DNA of 64,000 nucleotides, taken from assembly GCF_003545695.1 (NCBI RefSeq), contig NZ_QUZZ01000009.1:124001-188000 (forward strand), read 5' to 3'. Origin of the DNA: Taibaiella helva (GTDB lineage: Bacteria > Bacteroidota > Bacteroidia > Chitinophagales > Chitinophagaceae). A model generated the notes under the pieces. The model saw nothing but the letters and a program-made list of their open reading frames with translations, was not told the origin of the DNA and searched no databases. Position numbers and translations under genes: made by a program. Positions 34,619 to 43,565 of this stretch are shown piece by piece (position 1 is the stretch's first letter; every line of letters starts with the position of its first letter).

Positions 34619-34657
34619 ATAGACAGAAGGCAGCCCGGAGGGTTGCCTTCTGTCTAT
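34619..34657. terminator. Bidirectional terminator between PhyH and beta-lactamase-like genes
   Basis: 14-bp perfect stem (34619-34632 with 34644-34657; core GACAGAAGGCA/TGCCTTCTGTC) with an 11-base loop between convergent genes. Confidence 0.85.
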
Positions 34658-34674
34658 GCGAAAATTTGATAATC

Positions 34675-35517
34675 TTAATGCCCGATATCGTTGGCATCGA
34701 GCAGCTGTTGCAGCAGCTGCAGGCGTATTGCTTTCAGATCCCGTGCAGTATCGGCAGCGCTGGTGCTGAAGTTGAGCGCAAAGAAGTAAGGGTGCGGTAT
34801 CTGCTCCAGCTTGCCGGTCTCTACATTTTTCAGCTCTTCCGACTTTTCTACATAGCCTACGATCCAGAGCAGGTTGCCACCGGAATTGTTCCACCCGGTC
34901 TTGTAGTACAGCTTATAGTTCGGGGCTTCTTTCTGCAGCATCATGCCTCTTACAATGCGCTGTGTGCGTTCGCTGAAGGGCAGCTCGGTATGGTACAGCC
35001 TTTTGATAAAACCCACCTGCTCATCGGCCGAGATACGCAGCCTGTGGTTGATCCAGAATGCATCCACGCTGTCGCCGATCTCCATATTGCCGTACTTGAC
35101 GGTATCGAGGTAATGCTGCATCTTTTCCCTTCCGATGCGGCGGGCCAGCTCCTGGTAATAAGGGAGCGCACTTACCTTAAAGGCCTGGGCCATGGTCAGG
35201 TCCTTGTTCCAGTCTTCGTTCCAGCGCTTGATACCATCCCATTTGATCACCAGCTGCTCGTCTGGAGCCACGGCCGTTTCCAGGCCTACCAGCGAATTGA
35301 AGATCTTGAATGTGGACGCGGGTGAAAAGCGCTGGGCGCAGCGCTCCCTGTTGTAGTAATGCGCTATCTCTTTATTGTTGTCGTAGAGCTCAAAGCAGCC
35401 ATCTACCTTTTCGGCGTCGAAGTAAGATTTCCATTCAGGATGCTCCTTGATGCGGACATCGGTGCAGGAGGCGGCAAAAAGCAGGAACAGCGGGCTGAGG
35501 CGCAGCAGGTATTTCAT
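34675..35517 (-). CDS. Class D beta-lactamase-like lipoprotein
   Basis: 280 residues from MKYLLRLSPLFLLFAASCTD, a lipoprotein signal with Cys18 as the likely lipidation site. Penicillin-interacting serine-enzyme motifs are present in OXA order: STFK at 68-71 (nucleophile Ser68, Lys71), SAL at 116-118 where class D enzymes usually have S-x-V, YGN at 142-144, Trp near 155, and KTG at 206-208. It would act in the periplasm on beta-lactams or on peptidoglycan stem peptides. The Leu in SxV may change acylation or deacylation, so hydrolysis is not assured. An upstream ATG at 35547 overlaps the -7 element. Confidence 0.87.
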   Translation of the reverse strand: MKYLLRLSPLFLLFAASCTDVRIKEHPEWKSYFDAEKVDGCFELYDNNKEIAHYYNRERCAQRFSPASTFKIFNSLVGLETAVAPDEQLVIKWDGIKRWNEDWNKDLTMAQAFKVSALPYYQELARRIGREKMQHYLDTVKYGNMEIGDSVDAFWINHRLRISADEQVGFIKRLYHTELPFSERTQRIVRGMMLQKEAPNYKLYYKTGWNNSGGNLLWIVGYVEKSEELKNVETGKLEQIPHPYFFALNFSTSAADTARDLKAIRLQLLQQLLDANDIGH

Positions 35518-35544
35518 TATCGGAAGAAGCTTAAGATTTGGCCG

Positions 35545-35552
35545 CAAAATTA
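35545..35552 (-). promoter_or_regulatory. -7 element of the beta-lactamase-like gene
   Basis: Minus-strand TAATTTTG (35552 to 35545), exact TAnnTTTG match, 27 bases before the ATG. Confidence 0.55.
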
Positions 35553-35585
35553 CAGCATCCCTGCCAATCGGCCTTGTATAAAAGA

Positions 35586-35617
35586 AAATGCTCCCGGTAA
35601 GTGCACCGGGAGCATTT
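35586..35617 (-). terminator. Terminator of the DUF2723 gene
   Basis: Perfect 13-bp stem (35586-35598 with 35605-35617; core GCTCCCGGT/ACCGGGAGC) and 6-base loop; on the minus strand followed by a T-rich run. Confidence 0.9.
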
Positions 35618-35631
35618 CATCAATGAATAGT

Positions 35632-38600
35632 CTATTGCAGCGGTATACCCAGCAGGCGTGCGCCGTCCTGCAGGTCCTTGTTCCATTTTTGTGCGCTGGC
35701 ATTGTCGCCTGATTGCTGGGCTACCTGCGCCATATATTGCATCGCGCCCAGGCTGGGCTTGCCGTCCACGCTGATAGCCAGGCCGCGGGCGTCGTCGCTC
35801 TTCAGGGTAGCGATGTAAGCGATCATCTGCTTGCTGTCGCGAACAATGATATCGGCAAGCTTACGGGCCTTATCCGGAGCACCGGCCTGGTAGTAGGCGG
35901 CTACTACGCTCCACATGGTCTGATCGTACTGGTACGACTCGTAGGTGATATTCTGCGTGATCTTATCCAGGAGTTGGATGGCATCCGCTTTACGGCCTTC
36001 GCGTACGAGGGCATCGGCTACTTTGGCGCCGCTCAGGCGGTAGGTCATCAGCATGGCCTTATTCTTTTCGTCAAAGTAGATATTCTTTTGCTCCGTACCG
36101 CCCCAAAGGAACTTGTTGAGATAAAGGTCCAGGCTCTTGCCGGTATTGGCCATTTGCGGCGCGCCTGATTCGGGCGAGGAATTCTGTACCCGTATCGGCA
36201 CCAGCTTGTTGGCGAGGCCTTCCAGCTGGATATATTCGTCCAGGCCCTGGAAGTCGCCACCACCGGGGAATCCGGCGCTGAAGTAGATGGGCCGCTTCCA
36301 GCCGTCGCGGGCCACGCCGGCTACAATGTTCAGGATACCCAGGTCGGGCTTGTACAGCTGATCTTTGGGTAAAGTAAAGAGGATCTCACCGCTGATCTTA
36401 GCTGAGTCGGCGGGGCTTACCAGGCCATTGCGCAGCACGGCGTCCTTATCCACCTTTATCGACACATTCTTTGTCGGCAATATGTTATAGGAATCGCCGC
36501 TGCGGGACTGTACCTGGGTTTGCGGGTCGTCGGATACCGTGAACTTCAGCACCTGCTCCAGGTCGATGTAACGGTCCTGCGGTACCCCCGGCAGCTTTTG
36601 ATAAACGACCACGTTCCGCTTTTCTGCCTCATAGTCCTTGGGCTTCCAGATCATCGGTACGGCATCGGCTTTATTGATCTTATAATTCAGCTGATCGATA
36701 TACCAGTCGATACCCAGCAGGCTCAGGTTAATGATGCGCACATCGGTACGATAGCCTTCGATCTCCTGCATATACCACAGGGGATAGGTATCATTGTCAC
36801 CCACGGTAAAGAGGATTGCATTGCTGTCGCAGCTGCTCAGCACATTGTAAGCAGTGCTGCGTGCCAATGTTTTCCGGGAGCGGTCGTGATCATCCCAGTT
36901 TTCTTTGGCCATCAGGAAGGGTACTGCAATAAGGCACAAGGCTGTGGCCAGCGCGGGTGCGGTAACGCCCCGCTTCAGCCCCTTACGTAGCCAGCCGGTC
37001 ACCATCAGCACACCCAGCCCGATCCACACCGCAAAAGCATAGGTGGCGCCGGCATAGGCATAGTCCCTTTCGCGGGGCTGCTGCGGCGTGTTGTTAAGAT
37101 AGAGCACGATAGCGATCCCGGTAAAGAAGAACAGCAGTCCCAGCACGATCCCGTCCCGCTTGTCGCGGTTGAACTGGTAGACAAGGCCCAGGATACCCAG
37201 TATGAACGGGAGCAGGTAATATTGGTTGCGCGCCCTGTTGTGCTTATAGTATTCCGGCAGCTGGTTGATATCGCCGCGGCCAAACATTTTATCTACTGCG
37301 CCGATACCGGATATCCAGTTGCCGTTCTGCGGCTCGCCATAGCTGGTGCCGGCAAAGTCATTCTCGCGTCCCGCATAGTTCCACATGAAGTAGCGCCACC
37401 ACATCCAGTTGAGCTGGTAGCGGAAGAAGAAAGCATAATTCTGGGATGCCGAAGCGCGCTCATCTTCGCCTAGCTGCAGGTAATTTTTATAGAAAGAGGC
37501 ATGACCCGCATCGTATATACGAGGAAAGAACCGCATCTGGTCGGAGGGGTACTCGTAGCCGCTGTAGCGGGTGCCGATGAGCTCGTAACGCGTCTTGCCG
37601 GCATCATCGGTCCGCTCGGCGTAGACCGGTTTGCTTTTGCCCGCTCCCGTAGGCTCCGAATTATAATCGGGACCGAAAAGAAGGGGCTGCTCGCCATACT
37701 GGTCGCGCTGCAGATACGACAACAGGCTCAGCACATCGTCGGGGTTGGTCATATCGATAGGCACATTGGCCCTGGAGCGGATAATGATGCAGACATAGCT
37801 GGAGTAGCCGATAAGGGCAAACACGATGCAGAGCATACTTACGTGCAGCAGGTATTTACCCTTCTTCCTGGCCCAGCGAATAATGAAGACCAATACCGCG
37901 GCCAACAGCAGGACAAAGAAAAGTGCGCCGCTGTCGAGCGGAAGACCGAAGCTGTTGACAAACAGCAATTCAAATTTTGAGGCCAGGATAGGTATACCCT
38001 GGATCAGGCCTACCTGTACCGAACCCAGGAGCACGCAGCCCAGCACAAAAGCGATAATACCCCCTGTAAGCGTTACTTTGTACCGACGGAAGTAATAAAC
38101 CATGGCCAGGGCCGGCAACGTCAGCAGGTTGAGCAGGTGCACGCCTATCGACAAGCCCATCAGGTAAGAGATGAGGATCAGCCAGCGGTCGGCATGTGGT
38201 GCATCCGCATGATGCTCCCACTTAAGGATCGCCCAGAAAACGATAGCGGTAAAGAAAGAAGAGGTGGCGTATACTTCCGCCTCCACAGCAGAGAACCAGA
38301 AGGTATCGGAGAAGGTATAGGCCAAGGCGCCTACTGCACCGGATCCGATGATGGCTACCAACCGCGAAGGGGTAAGCTCCTCGCCTTCTTTGACCAATAG
38401 CTTGTGCGCAAAGTGCGTAATGGTCCAGAACAGGAACAGGATCGTAAGGCCGCTGGTGAGCGCCGACAGGCTGTTGATCCAGGCAGCTACCTGTGTAGGC
38501 GCGGCAAACATGCCAAAAAGTCGTCCCAGGAGCATAAATAAAGGTGCGCCCGGAGAATGACCTACCTCAAGCCGGTAAGCCGTGGACAGGAATTCGCCGC

Positions 38601-38703
38601 AGTCCCAGAAGCTTACCGTTCGCTCCATTGTGGTCAAATAAACAATAAAGGCAATGGCAAAAACAATCCATCCGCTGAGGTTGTTTATTTTTTTAAAGTT
38701 CAT
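35632..38703 (-). CDS. DUF2723 integral membrane protein, PMT/GT-C-like
   Basis: 1023 residues. The N-terminus has FWDCGEFLSTAYRLEVGHSP near residues 33-52, with the acidic D/E pair typical of DUF2723, a Bacteroidota family resembling protein O-mannosyltransferases (GT-C fold). About 11-13 membrane segments reach to about residue 620; a soluble C-terminal half follows, with a helical region (about 880-1020, DALVREGRKADAIQLLDKI) that looks TPR-like. It probably transfers a sugar from a polyprenyl donor to exported proteins or glycans in the periplasm. Activity is inferred from fold. Confidence 0.85.
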   Translation of the reverse strand: MNFKKINNLSGWIVFAIAFIVYLTTMERTVSFWDCGEFLSTAYRLEVGHSPGAPLFMLLGRLFGMFAAPTQVAAWINSLSALTSGLTILFLFWTITHFAHKLLVKEGEELTPSRLVAIIGSGAVGALAYTFSDTFWFSAVEAEVYATSSFFTAIVFWAILKWEHHADAPHADRWLILISYLMGLSIGVHLLNLLTLPALAMVYYFRRYKVTLTGGIIAFVLGCVLLGSVQVGLIQGIPILASKFELLFVNSFGLPLDSGALFFVLLLAAVLVFIIRWARKKGKYLLHVSMLCIVFALIGYSSYVCIIIRSRANVPIDMTNPDDVLSLLSYLQRDQYGEQPLLFGPDYNSEPTGAGKSKPVYAERTDDAGKTRYELIGTRYSGYEYPSDQMRFFPRIYDAGHASFYKNYLQLGEDERASASQNYAFFFRYQLNWMWWRYFMWNYAGRENDFAGTSYGEPQNGNWISGIGAVDKMFGRGDINQLPEYYKHNRARNQYYLLPFILGILGLVYQFNRDKRDGIVLGLLFFFTGIAIVLYLNNTPQQPRERDYAYAGATYAFAVWIGLGVLMVTGWLRKGLKRGVTAPALATALCLIAVPFLMAKENWDDHDRSRKTLARSTAYNVLSSCDSNAILFTVGDNDTYPLWYMQEIEGYRTDVRIINLSLLGIDWYIDQLNYKINKADAVPMIWKPKDYEAEKRNVVVYQKLPGVPQDRYIDLEQVLKFTVSDDPQTQVQSRSGDSYNILPTKNVSIKVDKDAVLRNGLVSPADSAKISGEILFTLPKDQLYKPDLGILNIVAGVARDGWKRPIYFSAGFPGGGDFQGLDEYIQLEGLANKLVPIRVQNSSPESGAPQMANTGKSLDLYLNKFLWGGTEQKNIYFDEKNKAMLMTYRLSGAKVADALVREGRKADAIQLLDKITQNITYESYQYDQTMWSVVAAYYQAGAPDKARKLADIIVRDSKQMIAYIATLKSDDARGLAISVDGKPSLGAMQYMAQVAQQSGDNASAQKWNKDLQDGARLLGIPLQ

Positions 38704-38824
38704 GAAAGGAATATTATGTGATCTGTAGTAAAAGGCTGTAAAGCTAAAGAAATGTCTTTTAGAGCAGAAACAAAATGTGAAAACATGAAAAATGCAACCA
38801 ATTTAGTATGTCATACAAACATAT

Positions 38825-38840
38825 TGGCACAATATTTGTC
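38825..38840 (+). promoter_or_regulatory. Sigma-54-like -24/-12 promoter of the 38871 outer-membrane gene
   Basis: TGGCAC (38825-38830), five bases, TTGTC (38836-38840). GG and the -12 G are separated by exactly 10 bases as in sigma-54 promoters; -12 is GT rather than GC. Predicted start near 38851, 20 bases before the ATG. No TAnnTTTG match is seen here. Confidence 0.4.
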
Positions 38841-38870
38841 TTACCCTTAGCAAAACAAAACACTTGACGT

Positions 38871-39533
38871 ATGAAAAGAATCAGTTTACTCCTCCTCGCG
38901 GTACTCGGTTTATCAGGCATAAACCAGGTTTCTGCCCAGTTGCAAAAGGGAAATATCATGGTTGGCGCCAATCTGGCCGATCTCGGCATCAAGCTGCAGA
39001 GCGGTACCACCGGCATTTCTTTTAGCATTAATCCCAAAGTGGGTTGGTTCATTCAGGACAATATCGCCATCGGCGGTGAAGTAGGCCTGGGACTCGACCA
39101 CCAGTCAGTAAGCAGTATTTCTACCAATGCTATTAATTATAAGATCGGCGGTTTTGGCCGTTACTACATCAGCGATCCCCGTGCGATCCTGCTTAAGCAC
39201 AGCCGTTTCTTTGTTGAGGCCAATGCCGGCTTTACCGGTACCAATACCAAAACAGAAGGTGCTCCTTCCGTGACCACCAATGGCCTGGGCCTTGGGGTAG
39301 GACCAGGTGTTGCCTATTTCATTACACCTAACGTCGGTCTTGAGGCCTTGCTGAAGTACGACCTCGGTCTGGGCTTCGGTAGCTCCGTTACCAGCCACAA
39401 CTTCTCCATCGCAGTGGGTTTCCAGATCTACCTGCCTACCAAGAAAGCCCGCGCTTTATATGAGGAAGCATCAGGTGAGGTAAGGGAAAAAATGAAGAAG
39501 AGCAAAAAGAACAGCTCCGAAGATGACGAATAA
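38871..39533 (+). CDS. Outer-membrane beta-barrel protein
   Basis: 220 residues. Signal peptide MKRISLLLLAVLGLSGINQ followed by VSAQ, then alternating amphipathic strands (IMVGANLADLGIKLQSG, VGWFIQDNIAIGGEVGLG, GVAYFITPNVGLEALLKYDL) ending in a strand with FQIYLP. This is the small outer_membrane beta-barrel (OMP_b-brl) type common in Bacteroidota, about 8 strands. A charged tail (REKMKKSKKNSSEDDE) extends past the last strand, which is unusual since barrels normally end in an aromatic residue. Single-gene unit with its own terminator. Confidence 0.82.
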   Translation: MKRISLLLLAVLGLSGINQVSAQLQKGNIMVGANLADLGIKLQSGTTGISFSINPKVGWFIQDNIAIGGEVGLGLDHQSVSSISTNAINYKIGGFGRYYISDPRAILLKHSRFFVEANAGFTGTNTKTEGAPSVTTNGLGLGVGPGVAYFITPNVGLEALLKYDLGLGFGSSVTSHNFSIAVGFQIYLPTKKARALYEEASGEVREKMKKSKKNSSEDDE

Positions 39534-39556
39534 GCACATCCCCAGATAAAAGATTG

Positions 39557-39582
39557 AAAAGGCCGGATATTCCGGCCTTTTT
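39557..39582 (+). terminator. Terminator of the outer-membrane protein gene
   Basis: 11-bp stem AAAAGGCCGGA/TCCGGCCTTTT with a 3-base loop and T tail. Confidence 0.9.
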
Positions 39583-39693
39583 CATGCCTTCTTTGTCAGG
39601 TATCCACCCTCTGAGCAGTATTAACATATGCGCCTTTTTTACCCGGAAGCGGGCGGGAAAACCCCTGGCTTTATGTAATGGTAATTGCCTGAA

Positions 39694-39728
39694 CGATAAA
39701 AGGAGACCCGGAAGGTCTCCTTTTATCG
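39694..39728. terminator. Hairpin downstream of fabG
   Basis: Perfect 15-bp stem (39694-39708 with 39714-39728; core AAAAGGAGACC/GGTCTCCTTTT) and 5-base loop, 37 bases after the fabG stop on the minus strand; can act in both directions. Confidence 0.85.
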
Positions 39729-39765
39729 TATCGTTTTTTCTTCCGGGTCGGGGAAGGTATCGTGT

Positions 39766-40512
39766 TTAGATATTCATGCCGCCGCAGGCGCTCATTACCT
39801 GGCCGGTCACATAGCTGCTGAGATCGGAGGCCAGGAATAAAGCCACATTGGCGATCTCTTCCGGCTTACCGAAGCGTTGCAGCGGTATTTTTTCAAACCA
39901 CTGGCTGGCATCGCCATCTTTAAGATAGTGTGTCATATCTGTCTCGATAAAGCCGGGCGCAATGGCATTGCAGCGCACATTGCGACTGCCCAGCTCCTGC
40001 GCTACCGATTTGGTAAAACCGATAATGCCTGCTTTCGACGCAGCATAGCTGCTTTGTCCTGCATTACCTTTCACACCTACGATAGAGCTCATGTTGATGA
40101 TGCTGCCGCTGCGGGCCTTCATCATAGTACGGATCACCTGTTTGGTCAGGTTGAATACCGATTTCAGGTTGGCATGCATCACTTCATCCCATTGATCTGA
40201 GCTTACGCGCAGCAGCAGGTTGTCGCGGGAGATGCCGGCGTTATTCACACAGATATCGATCGTGCCAAATTCTTTGGCTACATCGGCGGCCAGCGCTTCA
40301 GCAGCGGAAAAGTCGGCAGCATCGCTTTTATAGGCTTTCGCTTTTACGCCCATCCCGTTTAGCTTTTCTTCCAGGGCTTTGGCTTTCTCATCCGAAGAGA
40401 GGTAAGTAAAGGCAATATTGGCCCCATGTTCTGCGAATTTCAATACGATGGCTTCGCCAATACCACGGCTGCCTCCCGTTACGAGAGCAGTCTTATTTTC
40501 AAGTAATTTCAT
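39766..40512 (-). CDS. fabG: 3-oxoacyl-ACP reductase
   Basis: 248 residues, the FabG length. Reduces 3-oxoacyl-ACP with NADPH in fatty acid elongation. ALVTGGSRGIGEAIVLKFAE near residues 9-28 is the cofactor loop; CVNNAGISRDNLL near 88, INMSSIVGVKG near 138 (catalytic Ser), YAASKAG near 152 (Tyr, Lys) and CNAIAPGFIETDMT near 181 complete the short-chain dehydrogenase set. Stand-alone gene, as FabG paralogues often are in Bacteroidota. Confidence 0.94.
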   Translation of the reverse strand: MKLLENKTALVTGGSRGIGEAIVLKFAEHGANIAFTYLSSDEKAKALEEKLNGMGVKAKAYKSDAADFSAAEALAADVAKEFGTIDICVNNAGISRDNLLLRVSSDQWDEVMHANLKSVFNLTKQVIRTMMKARSGSIINMSSIVGVKGNAGQSSYAASKAGIIGFTKSVAQELGSRNVRCNAIAPGFIETDMTHYLKDGDASQWFEKIPLQRFGKPEEIANVALFLASDLSSYVTGQVMSACGGMNI

Positions 40513-40620
40513 CTGCCTGGCTTTTAATAAGAATAACGTAGGTGTGTGCTGCTATAAGGGCCCCAGCCTGTGTATCATGCAGCTTCAGGCCGCTAAAATA
40601 AACCATAAAATTGAAAATCG

Positions 40621-40628
40621 TACTTTTG
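40621..40628 (+). promoter_or_regulatory. -7 element of the 40659 gene
   Basis: TACTTTTG, exact TAnnTTTG match, 30 bases before the chosen ATG. Confidence 0.55.
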
Positions 40629-40658
40629 AAGGATAATCATAAATTATTGTCGCGACAA

Positions 40659-41345
40659 ATGAAAGCAGTGTTTGCAGCTGTTATCGGACTCCTTTTTTCC
40701 GCTTCCCTTTACGGGCAGCAATACCAGCCGCTGAAGCTGTTTGACCTGGCTACCGGCGCCGACGTGGTCACTTACGGAACGATCATTAATGTAGATGAGC
40801 ACTTTTTTTACCTGCAGGGCTTTACCGAACAGGGGAAGGCTAAAATCTATAAGATCGAAAAGTTCACCGGCCGATCCGGTTCCTATCGCTGGGAAGCCTA
40901 TGCAAAGGGTCAGCGGGTTTTTGTTTTTCTCCGGAAAGTAAGCAATAACCTGTATAGTATTATGAGTCCCGGGGCGGAAGGCGAGCTGCCCGTGCTGAAT
41001 GATTCGCTGGTAATCGATATGCAATGCTTTACACCCCTTATCCAGCAACGCCTGGCGCCTAAAGGCCTTACGCCCGAGTTCAGAAAGTTGCAGACCTTTA
41101 ATGTCGGCAGGAAAAAAGTGCTGGGGCTTCGCTTTACACCCCTGTATCTTTACCAGGCGATCGTGGCGCTGCGCGACTGTTACCAGGTTATCCTGAAACG
41201 TCCTAATACCTTTCCCAGCTTCACCTGCTTTAATTTCTTCGACCGCTATACTCGCGAAAAGATCGACCGGCAAAAAAGGAAGTCGAAGCTGATGCTGCTG
41301 ATGTATAATGATATGGAAGAAGCGCAAATGAAAAACTGTAAGTAA
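40659..41345 (+). CDS. Exported protein of unknown function
   Basis: 228 residues from MKAVFAAVIGLLFSASLYGQ, a signal peptide. The mature protein has short beta-rich segments (YGTIINVDEHFFYLQGF, KIYKIEKFTGRSGSYRWEAY) and a basic C-terminus with several Cys (DMQCF, RDCY, FTCF, KNCK). I do not recognise the family. The start at 40659 follows the -7 element; the longer frame from 40611 begins upstream of it. A prolyl oligopeptidase gene starts 49 bases downstream and may share the transcript. Confidence 0.7.
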   Translation: MKAVFAAVIGLLFSASLYGQQYQPLKLFDLATGADVVTYGTIINVDEHFFYLQGFTEQGKAKIYKIEKFTGRSGSYRWEAYAKGQRVFVFLRKVSNNLYSIMSPGAEGELPVLNDSLVIDMQCFTPLIQQRLAPKGLTPEFRKLQTFNVGRKKVLGLRFTPLYLYQAIVALRDCYQVILKRPNTFPSFTCFNFFDRYTREKIDRQKRKSKLMLLMYNDMEEAQMKNCK

Positions 41346-41394
41346 ATTCGCTCCATATTGATTATTGCCTCATGTAAAAACAGCCTATTCTGTA

Positions 41395-43506
41395 ATGAAT
41401 AAAAAATGGATTCCCCTGCTCGCGCTCAGCGCCTGCACGGCATTGGATATGACAGCCCAAACCCGCTACCCTGCTACCAGAAAAGATGAGCAGACCGACG
41501 ATTACTTTTCCCATAAGATAAGCGACCCTTACCGCTGGCTGGAGAACGATACTGCCAGGGATACGGAAGCCTGGGTAAAGGAACAAAATAAAGTAACGCA
41601 GGACTACCTGTCGAAGATCCCCTTCCGCAGCAAAATCCATGCGCGGCTTACCGAGCTCTGGAATTACCAGCGCTATGGCGCACCGCAAAAAGAAGGTGAG
41701 TGGTTTATCTTTTCGAAGAATGACGGCTTGCAGAACCAATCGGTACTTTATGTAAAAAAAGGCCTGAATGGTACGCCAGAGATACTGCTTGATCCCAATA
41801 AGCTGTCGGCCGATGGTACGGTTGCTTTGCAGGCTACGGGCGTATCCCGCCATCAGAAATATTTCGCCTACGCCGTTTCGGCCTCCGGGAGCGACTGGCA
41901 GGAGATCTATGTGATGGACTTCACTACGCGCAAGCTCATCAGCGATAAGATCGAATATGTAAAGTTTACCAGCATCAGCTGGGCCGGCGACGATGGCTTC
42001 TACTACAGCGGCTACGACCGGCCGAAGGACGAGAAGACCAAGTATAGCGCTAAGACAGAATACCAGAAAGTATTCTACCATAAGATTGGTACGCCGCAGA
42101 GCGCCGATAAGCTGATCTATGAAGATAAGGAGCACCCCCTGCGTTATGTGGGCGGCGGTCTTACCGAAGACGAGCGTTTCCTGGTGCTCAGCATCTCTGA
42201 AGGTACCGACGGCAGCGAGATCAAGATCATGGATATGAAGAATAAAGGCGCCGGGTTTATCACCATAGTGCCCGGCTTCAGCACCAATGCCAGCGTCGTG
42301 GATAATGTAGGCGATAAGCTACTGCTGCAGACGAATAGCGGCGCACCGAACTATAAAGTGGTGCTGCTCGACCCGAAGAACCCGGGTGAAGCTGCCTGGA
42401 AAACCGTGATCGCCGAGCAGAAAGAACCGCTGGAGGCTATCAGCACTGGCGGCGGTAAACTGTTTGCCAGCTACCTTAAAGATGCCTGCACCCAGGTTAA
42501 CCAATATACCCTCGACGGCAAGCTGGAGCACAAGATCGAACTGCCCGGCGTAGGTACGGCCTCCGGCTTCGGCAGCAAAAAAGAAGACGGCTTTTTCTTC
42601 TATACCTTCACCTCCTTCACCTACCCGGCTACATCATTCCGTTACGACATCAAAACCGGTAAGTCTACCCTGTATCAGAAGCCTGATGTGAAATTCGATC
42701 CTGCAGCCTATGAGACCAAACAGGTCTTTTATGCCAGCAAGGATGGCACCCGTGTGCCCATGTTTATTACCTGTAAAAAAGGGCTCAAGCTTGATGGCAG
42801 CAATCCTACGCTGCTCTATGCTTACGGCGGCTTCAACATTAACATCACACCGGCCTTCTCTGTAGCCAATATGGCCTTTATCGAAAATGGCGGCGTGTAT
42901 TGCGTAGCCAACCTGCGCGGTGGCGGCGAATATGGAGAGAACTGGCACAAAGGGGGTATGTTGGAAAAGAAGCAGAATGTATTCGACGACTTCATTGCAG
43001 CAGCAGAATACCTCATTAAAGAAAGATACACCAGCAGCGGCAAGCTGGCAATCCGCGGCGGCAGCAATGGCGGCCTGCTTGTCGGCGCCTGCCTTACCCA
43101 GCGCCCTGATCTGTTTAAAGTAGCGATCCCCCAGGTGGGCGTGCTGGACATGCTGCGCTACCATAAGTTTACAGTAGGCTGGGGCTGGGCAGTAGAATAC
43201 GGCAGCAGCGATAAAGAAGATCAGTTCAACTATCTGATCAAATATTCTCCGCTGCACAACATTAAACAAGGTACCTGCTACCCTGCAACCCTGATCACTA
43301 CTGCCGATCATGACGACCGCGTGGTGCCGGCGCACTCTTTCAAATTTGCTGCTACGCTGCAGGCCGCACAGGGCTGTGAAAATCCTACGCTGATCCGTAT
43401 CGACAGCAAAGCCGGTCACGGTGCAGGCAAGCCTACTTCCAAAATGATCGATGAAGCTGCCGATATCTGGAGCTTCGTCTTCTACAATATGGGCGTCCAG
43501 CTCTAA
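41395..43506 (+). CDS. Prolyl oligopeptidase family serine protease (S9A)
   Basis: 703 residues from MNKKWIPLLALSACTALDMTAQ, a signal peptide, so periplasmic. The N-terminal beta-propeller (about 60-430; DPYRWLENDTARDTEAWVKE is the family's entry motif) precedes an alpha/beta hydrolase domain: Ser557 in IRGGSNGGLLVGA, Asp in TTADHDDRVVPAHSFKF, and His in SKAGHGAGKP. GGFNINITPAFS and NLRGGGEYGENWH are also typical. Cleaves short peptides after proline. Followed by a strong terminator. Confidence 0.94.
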   Translation: MNKKWIPLLALSACTALDMTAQTRYPATRKDEQTDDYFSHKISDPYRWLENDTARDTEAWVKEQNKVTQDYLSKIPFRSKIHARLTELWNYQRYGAPQKEGEWFIFSKNDGLQNQSVLYVKKGLNGTPEILLDPNKLSADGTVALQATGVSRHQKYFAYAVSASGSDWQEIYVMDFTTRKLISDKIEYVKFTSISWAGDDGFYYSGYDRPKDEKTKYSAKTEYQKVFYHKIGTPQSADKLIYEDKEHPLRYVGGGLTEDERFLVLSISEGTDGSEIKIMDMKNKGAGFITIVPGFSTNASVVDNVGDKLLLQTNSGAPNYKVVLLDPKNPGEAAWKTVIAEQKEPLEAISTGGGKLFASYLKDACTQVNQYTLDGKLEHKIELPGVGTASGFGSKKEDGFFFYTFTSFTYPATSFRYDIKTGKSTLYQKPDVKFDPAAYETKQVFYASKDGTRVPMFITCKKGLKLDGSNPTLLYAYGGFNINITPAFSVANMAFIENGGVYCVANLRGGGEYGENWHKGGMLEKKQNVFDDFIAAAEYLIKERYTSSGKLAIRGGSNGGLLVGACLTQRPDLFKVAIPQVGVLDMLRYHKFTVGWGWAVEYGSSDKEDQFNYLIKYSPLHNIKQGTCYPATLITTADHDDRVVPAHSFKFAATLQAAQGCENPTLIRIDSKAGHGAGKPTSKMIDEAADIWSFVFYNMGVQL

Positions 43507-43513
43507 TCTTAAC

Positions 43514-43548
43514 GAAGCTGCCCCACTCCGGGGCAGCTTCTTTTTTTT
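43514..43548 (+). terminator. Terminator of the prolyl oligopeptidase gene
   Basis: 11-bp stem GAAGCTGCCCC/GGGGCAGCTTC, 5-base loop, eight T. Confidence 0.95.
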
Positions 43549-43565
43549 ACGCCAAAATATATTTC

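Noticed and set aside
39554-39769. Plus-strand 71-residue frame between the barrel gene and fabG
   Set aside because: It runs through two strong terminators and ends on fabG; no credible start.
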